Assembly: GCA_037892935.1 (NCBI GenBank)
Contig: JAYXKI010000021.1
Coordinates: 62,001 to 126,000 of the forward strand
Length of the DNA: 64,000 bases
Direction: 5' to 3'
Origin: Phlebopus portentosus
Taxonomy: Eukaryota > Basidiomycota > Agaricomycetes > Boletales > Boletinellaceae
The stretch's first letter is position 1. Every line of letters begins with the position of its first letter. Below are positions 18,624 to 26,799 of the stretch, in pieces. Below the pieces are notes generated by a model that made no database searches, was not told the DNA's origin, and saw only the letters and a list, made by a program, of their open reading frames with translations. The translations under genes and the position numbers were made by a program.

Positions 18624-20531
18624 CTATCTCCTTTCTTCCCGAGCTTCGTATCGTTCCTCGCCGCTTTCGTGTTCCTCGCTTTCCTCTTCTGTCTCCCATT
18701 CGTCGTTCGCATCGAAGTACTCTTGATCCTCGCTGGTTGGCTCTTCTACATTGTTACCCCGCACCCAAACTACCGTCGCCATGTTCGCTACCCCCTGCCT
18801 CGGTGGTCCCTCTCGTATGTCGAGAAAGACCGATGGTATAGGGCAGCTGTTAGGACGAGTGATAGGATCATAGATATAATCAGAGTCTGGGGAGTACTCA
18901 CTGACCGCCTGGAGCCTTGCTTCTCTCTCCTCAAGCTCAAGAGCACTTGGAGTAGGCGATCCTGGCGGTGAGTCCTGGTGCGGGTATTGAAGGTGGTTCC
19001 TTTCGACGTAGTGGCCATTCCATCCCAGCCGTTGAATCGCTCCCTCGACGAGTTCTCCCTGCTCATTCCACATGAGTTCCCGGATTCCCGTGCCATACCC
19101 CGTTTCCGCCGTGTTGTCCGCCTCCCATGCTTCCCCAGCATCGGGAGGCGGTCCCCATCCGTCGTTGGATGGCCAGGGCTGTGGTGACTCGGGAATCACC
19201 TCCCTCAGCAGTTCTTCTGCTTGCTGGTCCAGGCTTCCGGGTTGCGTTTCTGTGGAGACGTAGTCCGGGAGATCTTCTTCAACTTCGATGCTTCCTTCGA
19301 CTTCCTGTTCTTCTTGGGCGAGCACAGTAGGTGCTACCAGCCCTCGTTCCGCAACTACCTCAGCGACATAGTTCCTTCCAAGTTCTACTGCCTGCTGTCG
19401 TAACTGCGCTGACGGTTGTCCTGTTCGAGTGTCCGTTCCTTCAGGTTCCCTGCTCTGGCGAATGATCTCAACCATCTGATCCACAAAGCGTTCCCTTGCT
19501 GGGATCAGGTGGGGCATCTGGTCGTCGTCGGAGTCCGAGCTCACGCTTTCGAAGCGGCTAGCTAGACCTAGGCCTCTACCTTGCAGCGGGGAGTCAGGGC
19601 TCAACCTCGCCCTTCCTCGCCTAGCTCGCTGCGTCAGGTAGGATTGACGAAGCCTAATCGTTTGTTGGATCCGACGAATGCCTTCCGTGATCGAGTACTG
19701 GGCCACGAGTTCTTCTTCGGCATTGCTGATCCGGGCTCGAATAGCCTCAACCTGTTCGACCAGGTAGCTAGCCTGCGTGTGTAACTGCAGGAAGTCCGTA
19801 CCAGTGAGCCGAATAATTTCTTGCTGGGAGTTGACCACTTGTTGAGCAAGGGCTGACTGACTGCCCTGAATGGCCATTGTTACCGCTCCCAGAATACGAG
19901 CCTGAAGAATACCGAACGCGTAGTTGATCCGTACGTCTCGCTGTTCGCCTTCTCGCCTGAGGTTGGTGATGACTGCTTCGGCGATCGCATCCCCGACATG
20001 TCCCTGAATATGCGCCAGAAACTCCCCCAGTGTCTGTCCTTCTACGGTAAGGTTCTCGGAGTATTGAGAGCCCATGTCGTAGAGTCGAGCGACAGTAGCT
20101 GTGAGAGTTCTGAGGGACCGATCAACGCTAGTAAGTCGATTGTCGAGGTCGATGACGGCGTGTCGCAGGGCGGAGACAACTTGGTTGGGTTGCCCGTCAG
20201 CACTGACCATTCGGTCCAAGCGTCCGTGTAGACTGTCGAGTCGTTCGCTGATACGTGCCAGAGCGGATTCCATACGTTCTCCAGGTCCGGGTTGAGGAAC
20301 TGCCAGTCGTTGAGTTTGGAGTAGAAATCTCCGACCGGCACGACGGAATGGGGAACTTCTTTCGTTGTCTTGCCGTTCCACCCACGTCCATAGCGTTCTA
20401 AAGCCTCGAAGAAGGCTGATTCGACCTCGGAGTTGTTGAGCAATGAAGTATACCAAGGAAGAAAACCAGACGATGCAGAGTGTAAACCAGAGACTAGACC
20501 AACCAACTTGCCACAGTTCCATCGGTGACAT
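18624..20531 (-). CDS. ORF1 region of family A, 3' frame: long coiled-coil protein
   Basis: A 635-codon frame starting with ATG at 20531. From about residue 86 it is convincingly coding: heptad-like coiled coil (MESALARISERLDSLHGRLDRM, RLTSVDRSLRTLTATVARL, LVEQVEAIRARISNAEEEL), then an acidic, proline-rich, disordered C-terminal third. No family recognised. The first ~85 residues contain a stretch that would score as a membrane segment (residues 9-31), but they overlap a longer frame with more natural composition, so the true N-terminus probably comes from that other frame by splicing or frameshift near 20290. It could be an assembly or accessory protein placed ahead of gag. Confidence 0.55.
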   Translation of the reverse strand: MSPMELWQVGWSSLWFTLCIVWFSSLVYFIAQQLRGRISLLRGFRTLWTWVERQDNERSSPFRRAGRRFLLQTQRLAVPQPGPGERMESALARISERLDSLHGRLDRMVSADGQPNQVVSALRHAVIDLDNRLTSVDRSLRTLTATVARLYDMGSQYSENLTVEGQTLGEFLAHIQGHVGDAIAEAVITNLRREGEQRDVRINYAFGILQARILGAVTMAIQGSQSALAQQVVNSQQEIIRLTGTDFLQLHTQASYLVEQVEAIRARISNAEEELVAQYSITEGIRRIQQTIRLRQSYLTQRARRGRARLSPDSPLQGRGLGLASRFESVSSDSDDDQMPHLIPARERFVDQMVEIIRQSREPEGTDTRTGQPSAQLRQQAVELGRNYVAEVVAERGLVAPTVLAQEEQEVEGSIEVEEDLPDYVSTETQPGSLDQQAEELLREVIPESPQPWPSNDGWGPPPDAGEAWEADNTAETGYGTGIRELMWNEQGELVEGAIQRLGWNGHYVERNHLQYPHQDSPPGSPTPSALELEEREARLQAVSEYSPDSDYIYDPITRPNSCPIPSVFLDIREGPPRQGVANMATVVWVRGNNVEEPTSEDQEYFDANDEWETEEESEEHESGEERYEAREERR

Positions 20532-20959
20532 AGTTGTTTCGCAGTAGTATAGTTGCCTTGATAAACTTGTAAAAGGACTTGATGGAGGAAATGAGAATGT
20601 TCGAGTAGGGTGTATTCGAACGCTTTATATTCCTGACACAGAGCGAGTAGTTCTTCTTCAACCGGCGTAGGACCTCTGAGTGCTTCCCAATTAAAACTGT
20701 GTCCGTTCAATAGGTTGTCCGCGTGTACCAGCAAGAACTTCCTCCCAACTCTTTCGTGTCTTTCGGCGTTGATTCGAAGCTCCAGGGCGGATAGTATAAC
20801 CGACCGGTAGGGTTCTAGGATAGGGGTGTTTGAGTGCTTCTTACCTCGATAGAAGTTTATCGTGCGAAACGCCGAATTGACTTCTTCCTCGAATGTATGG
20901 AGCGCTCTAACAAAACTCCGATGGAGTGTGTAAGCCTGCTTTAGCCGTCGACGATACGC
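20042..20959 (-). CDS. ORF1 region of family A, 5' frame without ATG
   Basis: An open frame of about 305 codons from just after TAA (20962-20960) to a stop at 20042. I could find no in-frame ATG in it, so it must be reached by splicing or is not an independent gene. The residues upstream of about 20290 look like real protein: acidic and aromatic, e.g. EEELLALCQEYKAFEYTLLE and NDWQFLNPDLENVW. Beyond that the other frame (18624-20531) looks like the coding one. The simplest reading is one protein of roughly 780 residues spanning both frames. No homologue is recognised. Confidence 0.45.
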   Translation of the reverse strand, partial: AYRRRLKQAYTLHRSFVRALHTFEEEVNSAFRTINFYRGKKHSNTPILEPYRSVILSALELRINAERHERVGRKFLLVHADNLLNGHSFNWEALRGPTPVEEELLALCQEYKAFEYTLLEHSHFLHQVLLQVYQGNYTTAKQLCHRWNCGKLVGLVSGLHSASSGFLPWYTSLLNNSEVESAFFEALERYGRGWNGKTTKEVPHSVVPVGDFYSKLNDWQFLNPDLENVWNPLWHVSANDSTVYTDAWTEWSVLTGNPTKLSPPCDTPSSTSTIDLLALIGPSELSQLLSLDSTTWALNTPRTLP

Positions 20960-21096
20960 TTATCGATGATCAGCTAATTGTATTAACAGGCATAGAAGAA
21001 ACCCTCCCAGGGCAGAGCAATACTTACTGATCGATAGTGGGTATTGCACTATGAAACAGCAAGATTGATTATCCCAGGATTGGAGCAAAATTATAA
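20960..21096 (-). other. Leader of copy A next to the 5' LTR
   Basis: 137 bp between the LTR and the open ORF1 region. A primer-binding site is expected within the first bases (minus strand TTATAATTTTGCTCC after the LTR), but no clear tRNA match was recognised. Confidence 0.5.
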
Positions 21097-22702
21097 TGTT
21101 AGGACCAGTATTTTCGGACGAGGTGGTTAGTCCGAGCGTACCGGAACAAGTCCCTGCTTCCTCCTTCTGACAATGTACAATTGGAGAGTAGCGTAGCGAA
21201 GGTTAGATGTACTACTAAGAAGCGAGCTATAGGCTCAAGCTTGACCCAGTAGTAGAGCAGAGGTTCAATCAAAGGGGTACAGTTATGATTGAAAGTACAA
21301 AATAATTTTGCTGAGGGACAACACCCCGCTCAGCTGGCGCCTTAAATAAAGTTTCTACTGAATACTACCGACTACCAAATACTACCGACCATGCCTCGCT
21401 ATTGGTTAGGACAATGTGTTTCAGCTGGTGTCACTACTACTCTCTTGAGTCTGTAGTACCACTGACAACTCTGGTGGTGCTACCGAAACTCCTGGTTGCA
21501 CCACCGACTACTTCCTTCCCTATTAGGCAGGCCCTAATTTCCTCCCGTTCCGAAGAAGCTTTCCCCAGGCTTCTATCGATCTCCATTCCTATCACATGTT
21601 AATCCTTAACGCCAATCCTCCCACGAGAGACTTCTTCCATGTGCCGCGACCTCGCTTCGCCGGCGCTCCGTTATTCCGGCCGAGCTTCTGCCGTTTAATC
21701 TTCCATCATGGGGCTGACCGTTATTTCGGGATTTGGGATCGGCAACCCCTGCCGATCATCGGAGATTAACCTTGGCGGCTGTGTAAATTTAGCAGACACC
21801 CTTCTATGCCTAGCCGCGATATCGATGTCGGAGAATTGTAGTCCGGTACCCGACGTTAACCTGTATCTTCTTCCCAGGTGATTCGTCCCGCGCCATTCGT
21901 CGACTGTAATAACCCCTTCTTCTGATCGTTCCCATGCTTCTAGCATTCGATCCGTTGCTTCTTCGATAAGACTTTCGACGTCCGATGGCGCCCTGTAATA
22001 GATTGGCCAATCGACTTCCACTGCAGTGTTTCGACACAAGGTCTGGTGACGATGCTGATTGATCCAAGCTCTCACGCCAACCTTCAGTGCATAGATATCC
22101 CTATCGCCCAGCCATACAGATACCTCGTGGTCGTATGCGCTCATTCCGCGGTTCGGTAATGGTTGGTCAAACGTTCGTTCTGAGGGTCCGGGTTTATGCC
22201 GAATCTTGACATCGGCTCCTTCCCTAGTTACTAAGCGCTCCACAAAGTTCTTGAGGAGCCACTCCGAAAGAACCCAACTCCTTTGGTATGCCAAATAGCA
22301 GTTTGTACAGACCAGGCTTTCATGAACAAAGCGTCTGGTTGCACTATGTCGATATCGTCTCTTCTGCAGGAGTTCCACGTATCTTGCGATGTTCCGTTCT
22401 TCCATGTCCACGTAGCTTCGCTCGGGTGGAGGAGTATGTCCAATATGCATTCCAGCTAGTCCTTGCTGTAAATCGTATGGATCCTCCCTTTCGTCGCGTT
22501 CGTCCTCGTAATATCGTCGATCGGGTTCCTCTTGAATATATTCCACAGCGACCTCCCCAGGTCCTTGCTGTACTAGTGGGCGAGAATCGCCTCCACTATG
22601 CTGTCCTTGAAGTCTTTCGAAATGCTCTGGATTGGGCTGCATAATTCGGTGTGTAAAGCGTCTGATACCACGCCGCATTGTATATCCACAATTTTCGTAA
22701 CA
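21097..22702 (-). repeat. 5' LTR of copy A
   Basis: 1606 bp, the same form as the 3' LTR at 9991-11596, adjoining the right GATCC. It carries the 327-codon frame and the TATA-like box that would drive the element. Confidence 0.95.
21695..22678 (-). CDS. LTR-encoded protein of 327 aa (copy in A 5' LTR)
   Basis: The third intact copy of the LTR frame, protein identical to 10589-11572. By chance the frame stays open upstream through the GATCC junction into the interrupted gag region of element B, giving a 360-codon frame from 22777; the extra 33 residues belong to no natural protein. In this 5' position the frame would be transcribed only by promoters outside the element. Confidence 0.7.
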   Translation of the reverse strand: MRRGIRRFTHRIMQPNPEHFERLQGQHSGGDSRPLVQQGPGEVAVEYIQEEPDRRYYEDERDEREDPYDLQQGLAGMHIGHTPPPERSYVDMEERNIARYVELLQKRRYRHSATRRFVHESLVCTNCYLAYQRSWVLSEWLLKNFVERLVTREGADVKIRHKPGPSERTFDQPLPNRGMSAYDHEVSVWLGDRDIYALKVGVRAWINQHRHQTLCRNTAVEVDWPIYYRAPSDVESLIEEATDRMLEAWERSEEGVITVDEWRGTNHLGRRYRLTSGTGLQFSDIDIAARHRRVSAKFTQPPRLISDDRQGLPIPNPEITVSPMMED

Positions 22703-22707
22703 GATCC
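22703..22707. other. Target-site duplication GATCC, right copy
   Basis: GATCC directly after the TAACA edge of the right LTR of copy A; partner of 9986-9990. Confidence 0.95.
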
Positions 22708-23714
22708 CTGATTTGGCGTTCGACCCTGTCGACCTTGACGGCGGCTTTCTTGAACTCTTCATACGACGTTGGTTCATTGGGCAATCTCATGACCCCTTCC
22801 ACAACCTTCGGGTTTAGCGCCCTCTTCAGGCAACTCATCAACCATTCGTCATGTGCCTCTGTTGCTAGGCCAGCATCCACTCGACAAATGTCAAACTTGT
22901 TGAAAAACTCGTCGGCGTTGAGGTCTCCTTGGTACATTGCATCTAGTCGTTCGAAAGCTTTCTGAGACCTGGCGGGGTCGTCGAACGAAGTGTCCAGCTT
23001 CTTTAAGAAGGCGTCCCAGGCGTCCGTGAACGTCAGGTTGCCATCTGCATCGACTGCTCCACTGGTGTAACTCTCTGCCCAGCGAGCTGCCGCACCACTC
23101 TTCATGTACGACAGGGCGAACATAATCTTACTCTTGTTCGTCCTGAACTCTGACTCGGATGCGTAGATGTAGAGGCGCAGCTCTTGCTTGAAGTCCACAT
23201 AATCGTGTTCACCATCAAAGTCTCTTGGTTTGGCAACGTGGACCTTCTTCGACACCTTTGATCCTTGGTTCGCACCTTCGCCTGCAGCTTGGAGCGCTAG
23301 TGCGACCGCCGTTGCGAGATCAGTCATCGCTTCCTTTGACAATGACATCTCGTGTTCTTCTTCTTCTTCTTCGTCTTCTTCGCTCGGTATAAGCGGCGCT
23401 GGTTCTCGGAACTTTCCAAATGCCGGAGAAGGTCCGACAGTGGGGGCCAACGCTTGAGTGGTCGAACCCGATGGTTCTGGTAAGGGGGCCGTTGGTTGCG
23501 TCGGAGTAGGAGGTGAGGGCTCGTCTACGTCGTCTTCTTGTTTCACTCTCCAGTGGATGGACCTTCCTTCCCTCTGGGAGTACCACCTCTTGGCAGTCTC
23601 GTCCCACCAGGCGCCGAAGACTTGATTTCCTGCTCTGACGATATAATGTCCTCGCGAGGTGCTCCACCTAGAGTTCGCAGGGAGGGCCGCTCGTTGCTCG
23701 TCAGTTAGCTCCAC
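22703..23714 (-). pseudogene. gag of element B, 5' part, split by copy A
   Basis: A 337-codon open part starting MELTDEQRAALPANSRW. It has a Trp-rich N-terminal region (YIVRAGNQVFGAWWDE), a proline-rich and acidic linker (EEDEEEEEEHEMSLSKE), and the capsid-like domain (KPRDFDGEHDYVDFKQELRLY, SYMKSGAAARWAE, FDDPARSQKAFERLDAM). The frame continues at 9990 after removal of copy A. The gag was intact at the time copy A inserted, although pol downstream has stops. Confidence 0.9.
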
Positions 23715-24131
23715 CTTGATAGGCTGGGGGTGGAACGGGGATCGGGATGCTGTTCGGGCGGGACCGACTTCGGATAACCGGCTCGTCTTTGAAATTGATG
23801 ACTAAACGAAAGGCTCCAAGGTAGATAATGAAGGAGATACTTGTCGACGACTGGACTCTATGCGTTACCCACGAGAAGGTTTGATGGGAGTTCCAGAGAA
23901 GGGTGATTTGGAGCGCCACGGTGATGTGATTGGTTGATACTTCGGGTACTATCGGGTCACGTCGGAGTCAATCGGACTTCGACGGGCAAGATAGGGGTTT
24001 GTTGTCTGCACGGTAGGAACCGGGTTTCGTTCGATGTCGTCCTTCGAAGATATACTTCAGGGGACACGTCACAGGCGAGCGCTCGACGACAACGGAATCG
24101 GGTGTGAGCCAGAGGTAGGTCTTTCTATTAT
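23715..24131 (-). other. Leader of element B between 5' LTR and gag
   Basis: 417 bp related to the element C leader (5539-5935). No gene. Confidence 0.6.
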
Positions 24132-24588
24132 GTTAGGCGGACGGCTCAAGGACTGAGTCGAGGCAGGCCAACACAATAACAAACAAGCGCAAATGAGATA
24201 ATCCCAAACACGTCGCTCAGGTCAAGACAGCTAAGACAAGGCTTAAGTCCAGACCGTCGAACGCTATGTCAAAGTGAAGGTAAGTAGAATTCAGTAAACT
24301 ATTAATACAAGAGTAGATACCTATGTCAAAGTGAAGGTAAGTAGAATAGAAAGACAAGGAACGAAAGAGTCAAACTATCTACTTATATAGACTTTGAGCA
24401 TGGGAAAGGTCTACCCTAATGGGAAGTCACATGACAAGGAATGGGATGATTAGTGAGCATGATAGAACATTGTGGAATGTTCCGGCAAAAGGATGAATAA
24501 GCACATAAGAAAAATAAAAGAAAAGAAAAAGAATATTAAAATAAATGATGACGTCAGAAAAGAAAAGGAAAATGTTCGAGTCCTTACA
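24132..24588 (-). repeat. 5' LTR of element B (457 bp)
   Basis: Minus strand TGTAAGGACTCGAAC..CCTAACA, homologous to 5936-6354. Its outer edge (24588/24589) interrupts a host reading frame; the flanking CTCCA is the expected target duplication with its partner off the window. Confidence 0.9.
24264..24347. repeat. 57-bp-spaced duplicate inside the element B LTR
   Basis: CTATGTCAAAGTGAAGGTAA starts at 24264 and again at 24321, the same arrangement as in element C but with AAA in place of CGC in both copies. Confidence 0.85.
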
Positions 24589-25132
24589 CTCCAGTCGACA
24601 CCCCCAGGAACCTGCTGGTTCACGAATTGTAGACTATCTACATAAGCGGCAACTGCATCATACACAATGGTCAACGCTCTCTTGAGAAGTTCTAGATTTG
24701 CCTCGTCTGCTTTTGTCCGGAGTACCTATTAAACATAACATATCAAACCTCCCATTATACCGAAAAAAAGGGGAATCCTATGGAATTGAGGTAGCTCTCA
24801 TCTTTCTTCAAACGCTCTCTCTGTTTTTGCAATTCCTCACATAAGGCGGCAAATTTTTCTTCGGTATCCTTAACTCCAGATCCAATTCGCTTGTGCATAG
24901 ACATAAAACATTTGCACATGCCATCTGCAAACGCCTTCTCCTCCTCCTCCTCCTGCTTCTTCTTCACTGCTTCTGCATCTGGAGATACATACTTTGCAGA
25001 AGTTACTATCTTAGATGCTGATCGAAAGAGTTCGAGAGTGTGCATACTACAGCATTCAACCGAGGAAACGTACCTAGGCTGACTTTCTCCAGCTGGGGAA
25101 TTCTTCTGGAACTCAGGGCTAGGTGGAGGCAT
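24589..25132 (-). pseudogene. Host gene of unknown function, disrupted by element B
   Basis: ATG at 25132 (MPPPSPEFQKNSPAGE). Exon 1 runs to 24761, a 35-bp intron follows (24760-24726, GTATAA..ATAG), then exon 2 to 24589. The protein has an acidic coiled coil (EAVKKKQEEEEEKAFADGM, EEKFAALCEELQKQRERLKK) followed by a helical stretch with AYVDSLQFVNQQVPGG. The frame is open right up to the LTR of element B, so the rest of the gene should lie beyond the left edge of the window, past all the nested elements. Family not recognised. Its style resembles the preceding gene at 25569-26799, and the two may be related parts of one locus. Confidence 0.5.
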
Positions 25133-25568
25133 TTAGTTATTTTCAGTGCTTTGAACAATAACAGCTGATACTCACAGCCCCTAACGGTAGCTCGAGAGGA
25201 GTGCATGACACTGCTCAGACAGAGTTTAAGTGGGGGGAGATCTGTGCAGGAAAGGGGAGGAGTTACCAATGATGGTGGGAAAAGGCAAAGTGGGTACTAG
25301 GGATCATTCATCCCTGGCTCCCTTATATACGGAGACGAGCTGAATCTTACAAAGACTCAGCTGACTAACATCTAGGTCGCCTGACCTAGTCTCTATTATA
25401 TAGTGTGGCCTAGTACCGTGCGCTTTCTTTGAATCTTTTTGGAGCAGAGAACACAGAGCTTGGACTAAAGTAAAGTACACAATCATCTCCTCTTCTTCAC
25501 TTCCCTCTCTTCCTCTACACTTGACACCTTTGTACTCGGCCTCGCCTTCTCTTTGTCTTTCCCCTCTA
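25133..25568. other. Spacer between two host genes, 436 bp
   Basis: Upstream region of the gene at 24589-25132 and downstream region of the one at 25569. No gene or clear signal is seen; the part at 25480-25560 is pyrimidine rich. Confidence 0.5.
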
Positions 25569-26799
25569 CTACACTTTGTCACTCCCTCCTATGTTCCATT
25601 CGATCAGTGGCACTTCAAGCTCGCTTGGTCGAGGTACTCGGCGGACCAGCCTCTTTGATACAAACGTATTGCTAGTCCACGTCGGGATTATGGGTGAGCA
25701 TTTTTTCGAGTCACCGAGTAGGCTGAAAATGACATCGCCCTTCTCCTTCCCCTTCTCCTTCTCCTTCTCCTTCTCCTTCTCCTTCTCCTTCTCCTTCTCC
25801 TTCTCTTTCTTCGGCTCCTTCAACCCATACCCGAACTTGAGACCTTTGAACTCATCCTGAATCTTCTCTATATTGTGAGAGATTTGGTGCAAAACTTCCT
25901 TATCCTCCGCGTTTATGTCAACCTGCTCCACCAAAAATTCCATAGAAGAGTAAGACATCCCGATCTCCAAGGGATGCGCTGCATCGTTACCGAATTGTCG
26001 AATCAGATTCTTTTTAATGAAAAAGTAAAGGACCGCAATTCGTGTGGACCCTTCTACAGGCGGGAAGGCCTGCAGGAAGCACACTAGTGCCCATACCTGG
26101 TCTTCGCGCTATGACCGTAGGCTCATTGCCACAGTTTCGAGGGAGTCCTTCAAAGGACTGGTTCGCGTTGATACGGCATTCAAAAGTGCCATCATTATAA
26201 GGATTGCTTCTGGTTCCTTCCCCTCCTCCACTGTAAGATCCCTGAGTCCGATTAATAAGGAAGCCAAATGTGAAAGGAAAGTAGATGGCTTGAGTTTGCC
26301 GTAATGGTCAAAACAAGTCACAAAGGCCCTAAGCCTCGCATCATTGCCACTGTCGTTGAGGATGCCTTCATCCTTTCTACCGATCTCTGCAAGTATTGAG
26401 CCAATTTGGCCAAACATCTCTAAGCTGATATCAAAAGAAAGCCTTCCTCCGATGGCCAGAACTGCTGTCATCTCCTAAGAGAATATAAGCAACTATAAGT
26501 CCTTGAAAGAAAGTGCTAAAACTCACCTCCGTCATCCTGACAGACAAGTCATTCGACGAATCTCTGGTCTCCTTCACCTCGTCGAACAGGGTATCCGCGA
26601 GCTGCGAGGCATGCACGCTTGCCTCAAAAAGTGCATGGATGCAGGGCGCTACATGCTCAACTGCATCCCGATAGCCCCGGATGTAACCGACATTGCTGTC
26701 CTGGGCTTCCTCAACTTTCAGTACAGCCTTGTTCCACTCGTATATTACGCCTTTTAAATCATCCGCTGTAGTGCCCTGGCCAGTCCTGTGCCAGGACAC
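25569..26799 (-). pseudogene. Host gene of unknown function with one in-frame stop
   Basis: Exon up to about 26522 (from SWHRTGQGTTADDLKG), a GTGAGT..TTAG intron, then a long exon. An in-frame TAG at 26111-26109 separates SLETVAMSLRS from REDQVWALVCFLQAF. The frame is the same on both sides, so a single C-to-T change (CAG to TAG) would explain it. The C-terminal part has a hexanucleotide-encoded Lys/Glu run, then ends at 25569. No ATG is present at the 5' end: the frame begins after a stop at the border with a GC-rich repeat-like region, so the first exon is missing or replaced. The region resembles the helical N-terminal parts of fungal signalling proteins, but I cannot name a family. Confidence 0.5.
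25740..25809. repeat. (TTCTCC)n hexanucleotide repeat coding Lys-Glu
   Basis: About ten copies of TTCTCC/CCTTCT on the plus strand, read on the minus strand as alternating Lys and Glu inside the gene at 25569-26799. Confidence 0.9.

Larger units (their letters stand above)
9991..22702 (-). mobile_element. Complete Ty3/Gypsy chromovirus copy A (12.7 kb)
   Basis: Full element on the minus strand, flanked by GATCC duplications, with two LTRs of 1606 bp each. Order in the direction of transcription: 5' LTR (22702-21097), short leader, coiled-coil ORF1 region (20959-18624), gag (18426-17404), pol (17407-12116), repeat-rich spacer, polypurine tract, 3' LTR (11596-9991). Gag, pol and the LTR frames are free of stops and the LTRs look identical wherever I compared them, so this is a very young insertion. 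At 12.7 kb it is about twice the size of a typical Gypsy element; the LTR-borne frame, ORF1 and a long Pol linker account for the extra length. Confidence 0.97.
6355..24588 (-). mobile_element. Gypsy element B, interrupted by copy A and by element C
   Basis: Read on the minus strand: 5' LTR 24588-24132, leader, gag 23714-22703, then copy A (22702-9991), then gag again 9990-9552, pol 9510-6355. At 6355 it is broken by element C, so the integrase end and 3' LTR lie outside the window. Both halves of gag join in frame across the GATCC duplication. The element itself lies inside a host gene on the same strand (24589-25132). Three premature stops in pol mark it as the oldest and inactive layer. 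Confidence 0.9.

Noticed and set aside
20430..20531. Apparent membrane segment at the start of the 635-codon ORF1 frame, which could suggest an envelope-like protein
   Set aside because: The overlapping frame looks more like real protein here, there is no glycoprotein architecture (signal peptide, cysteines, C-terminal anchor), and the Trp/Ser/Leu/Arg-rich sequence fits an out-of-frame reading.
5936..24588. Idea that the LTRs at 5936-6354 and 24132-24588 are the two ends of one element
   Set aside because: They differ in length and at many bases, and the integrase of B is cut off at 6355 while a second gag starts beyond the left LTR, so they are 5' LTRs of two insertions.
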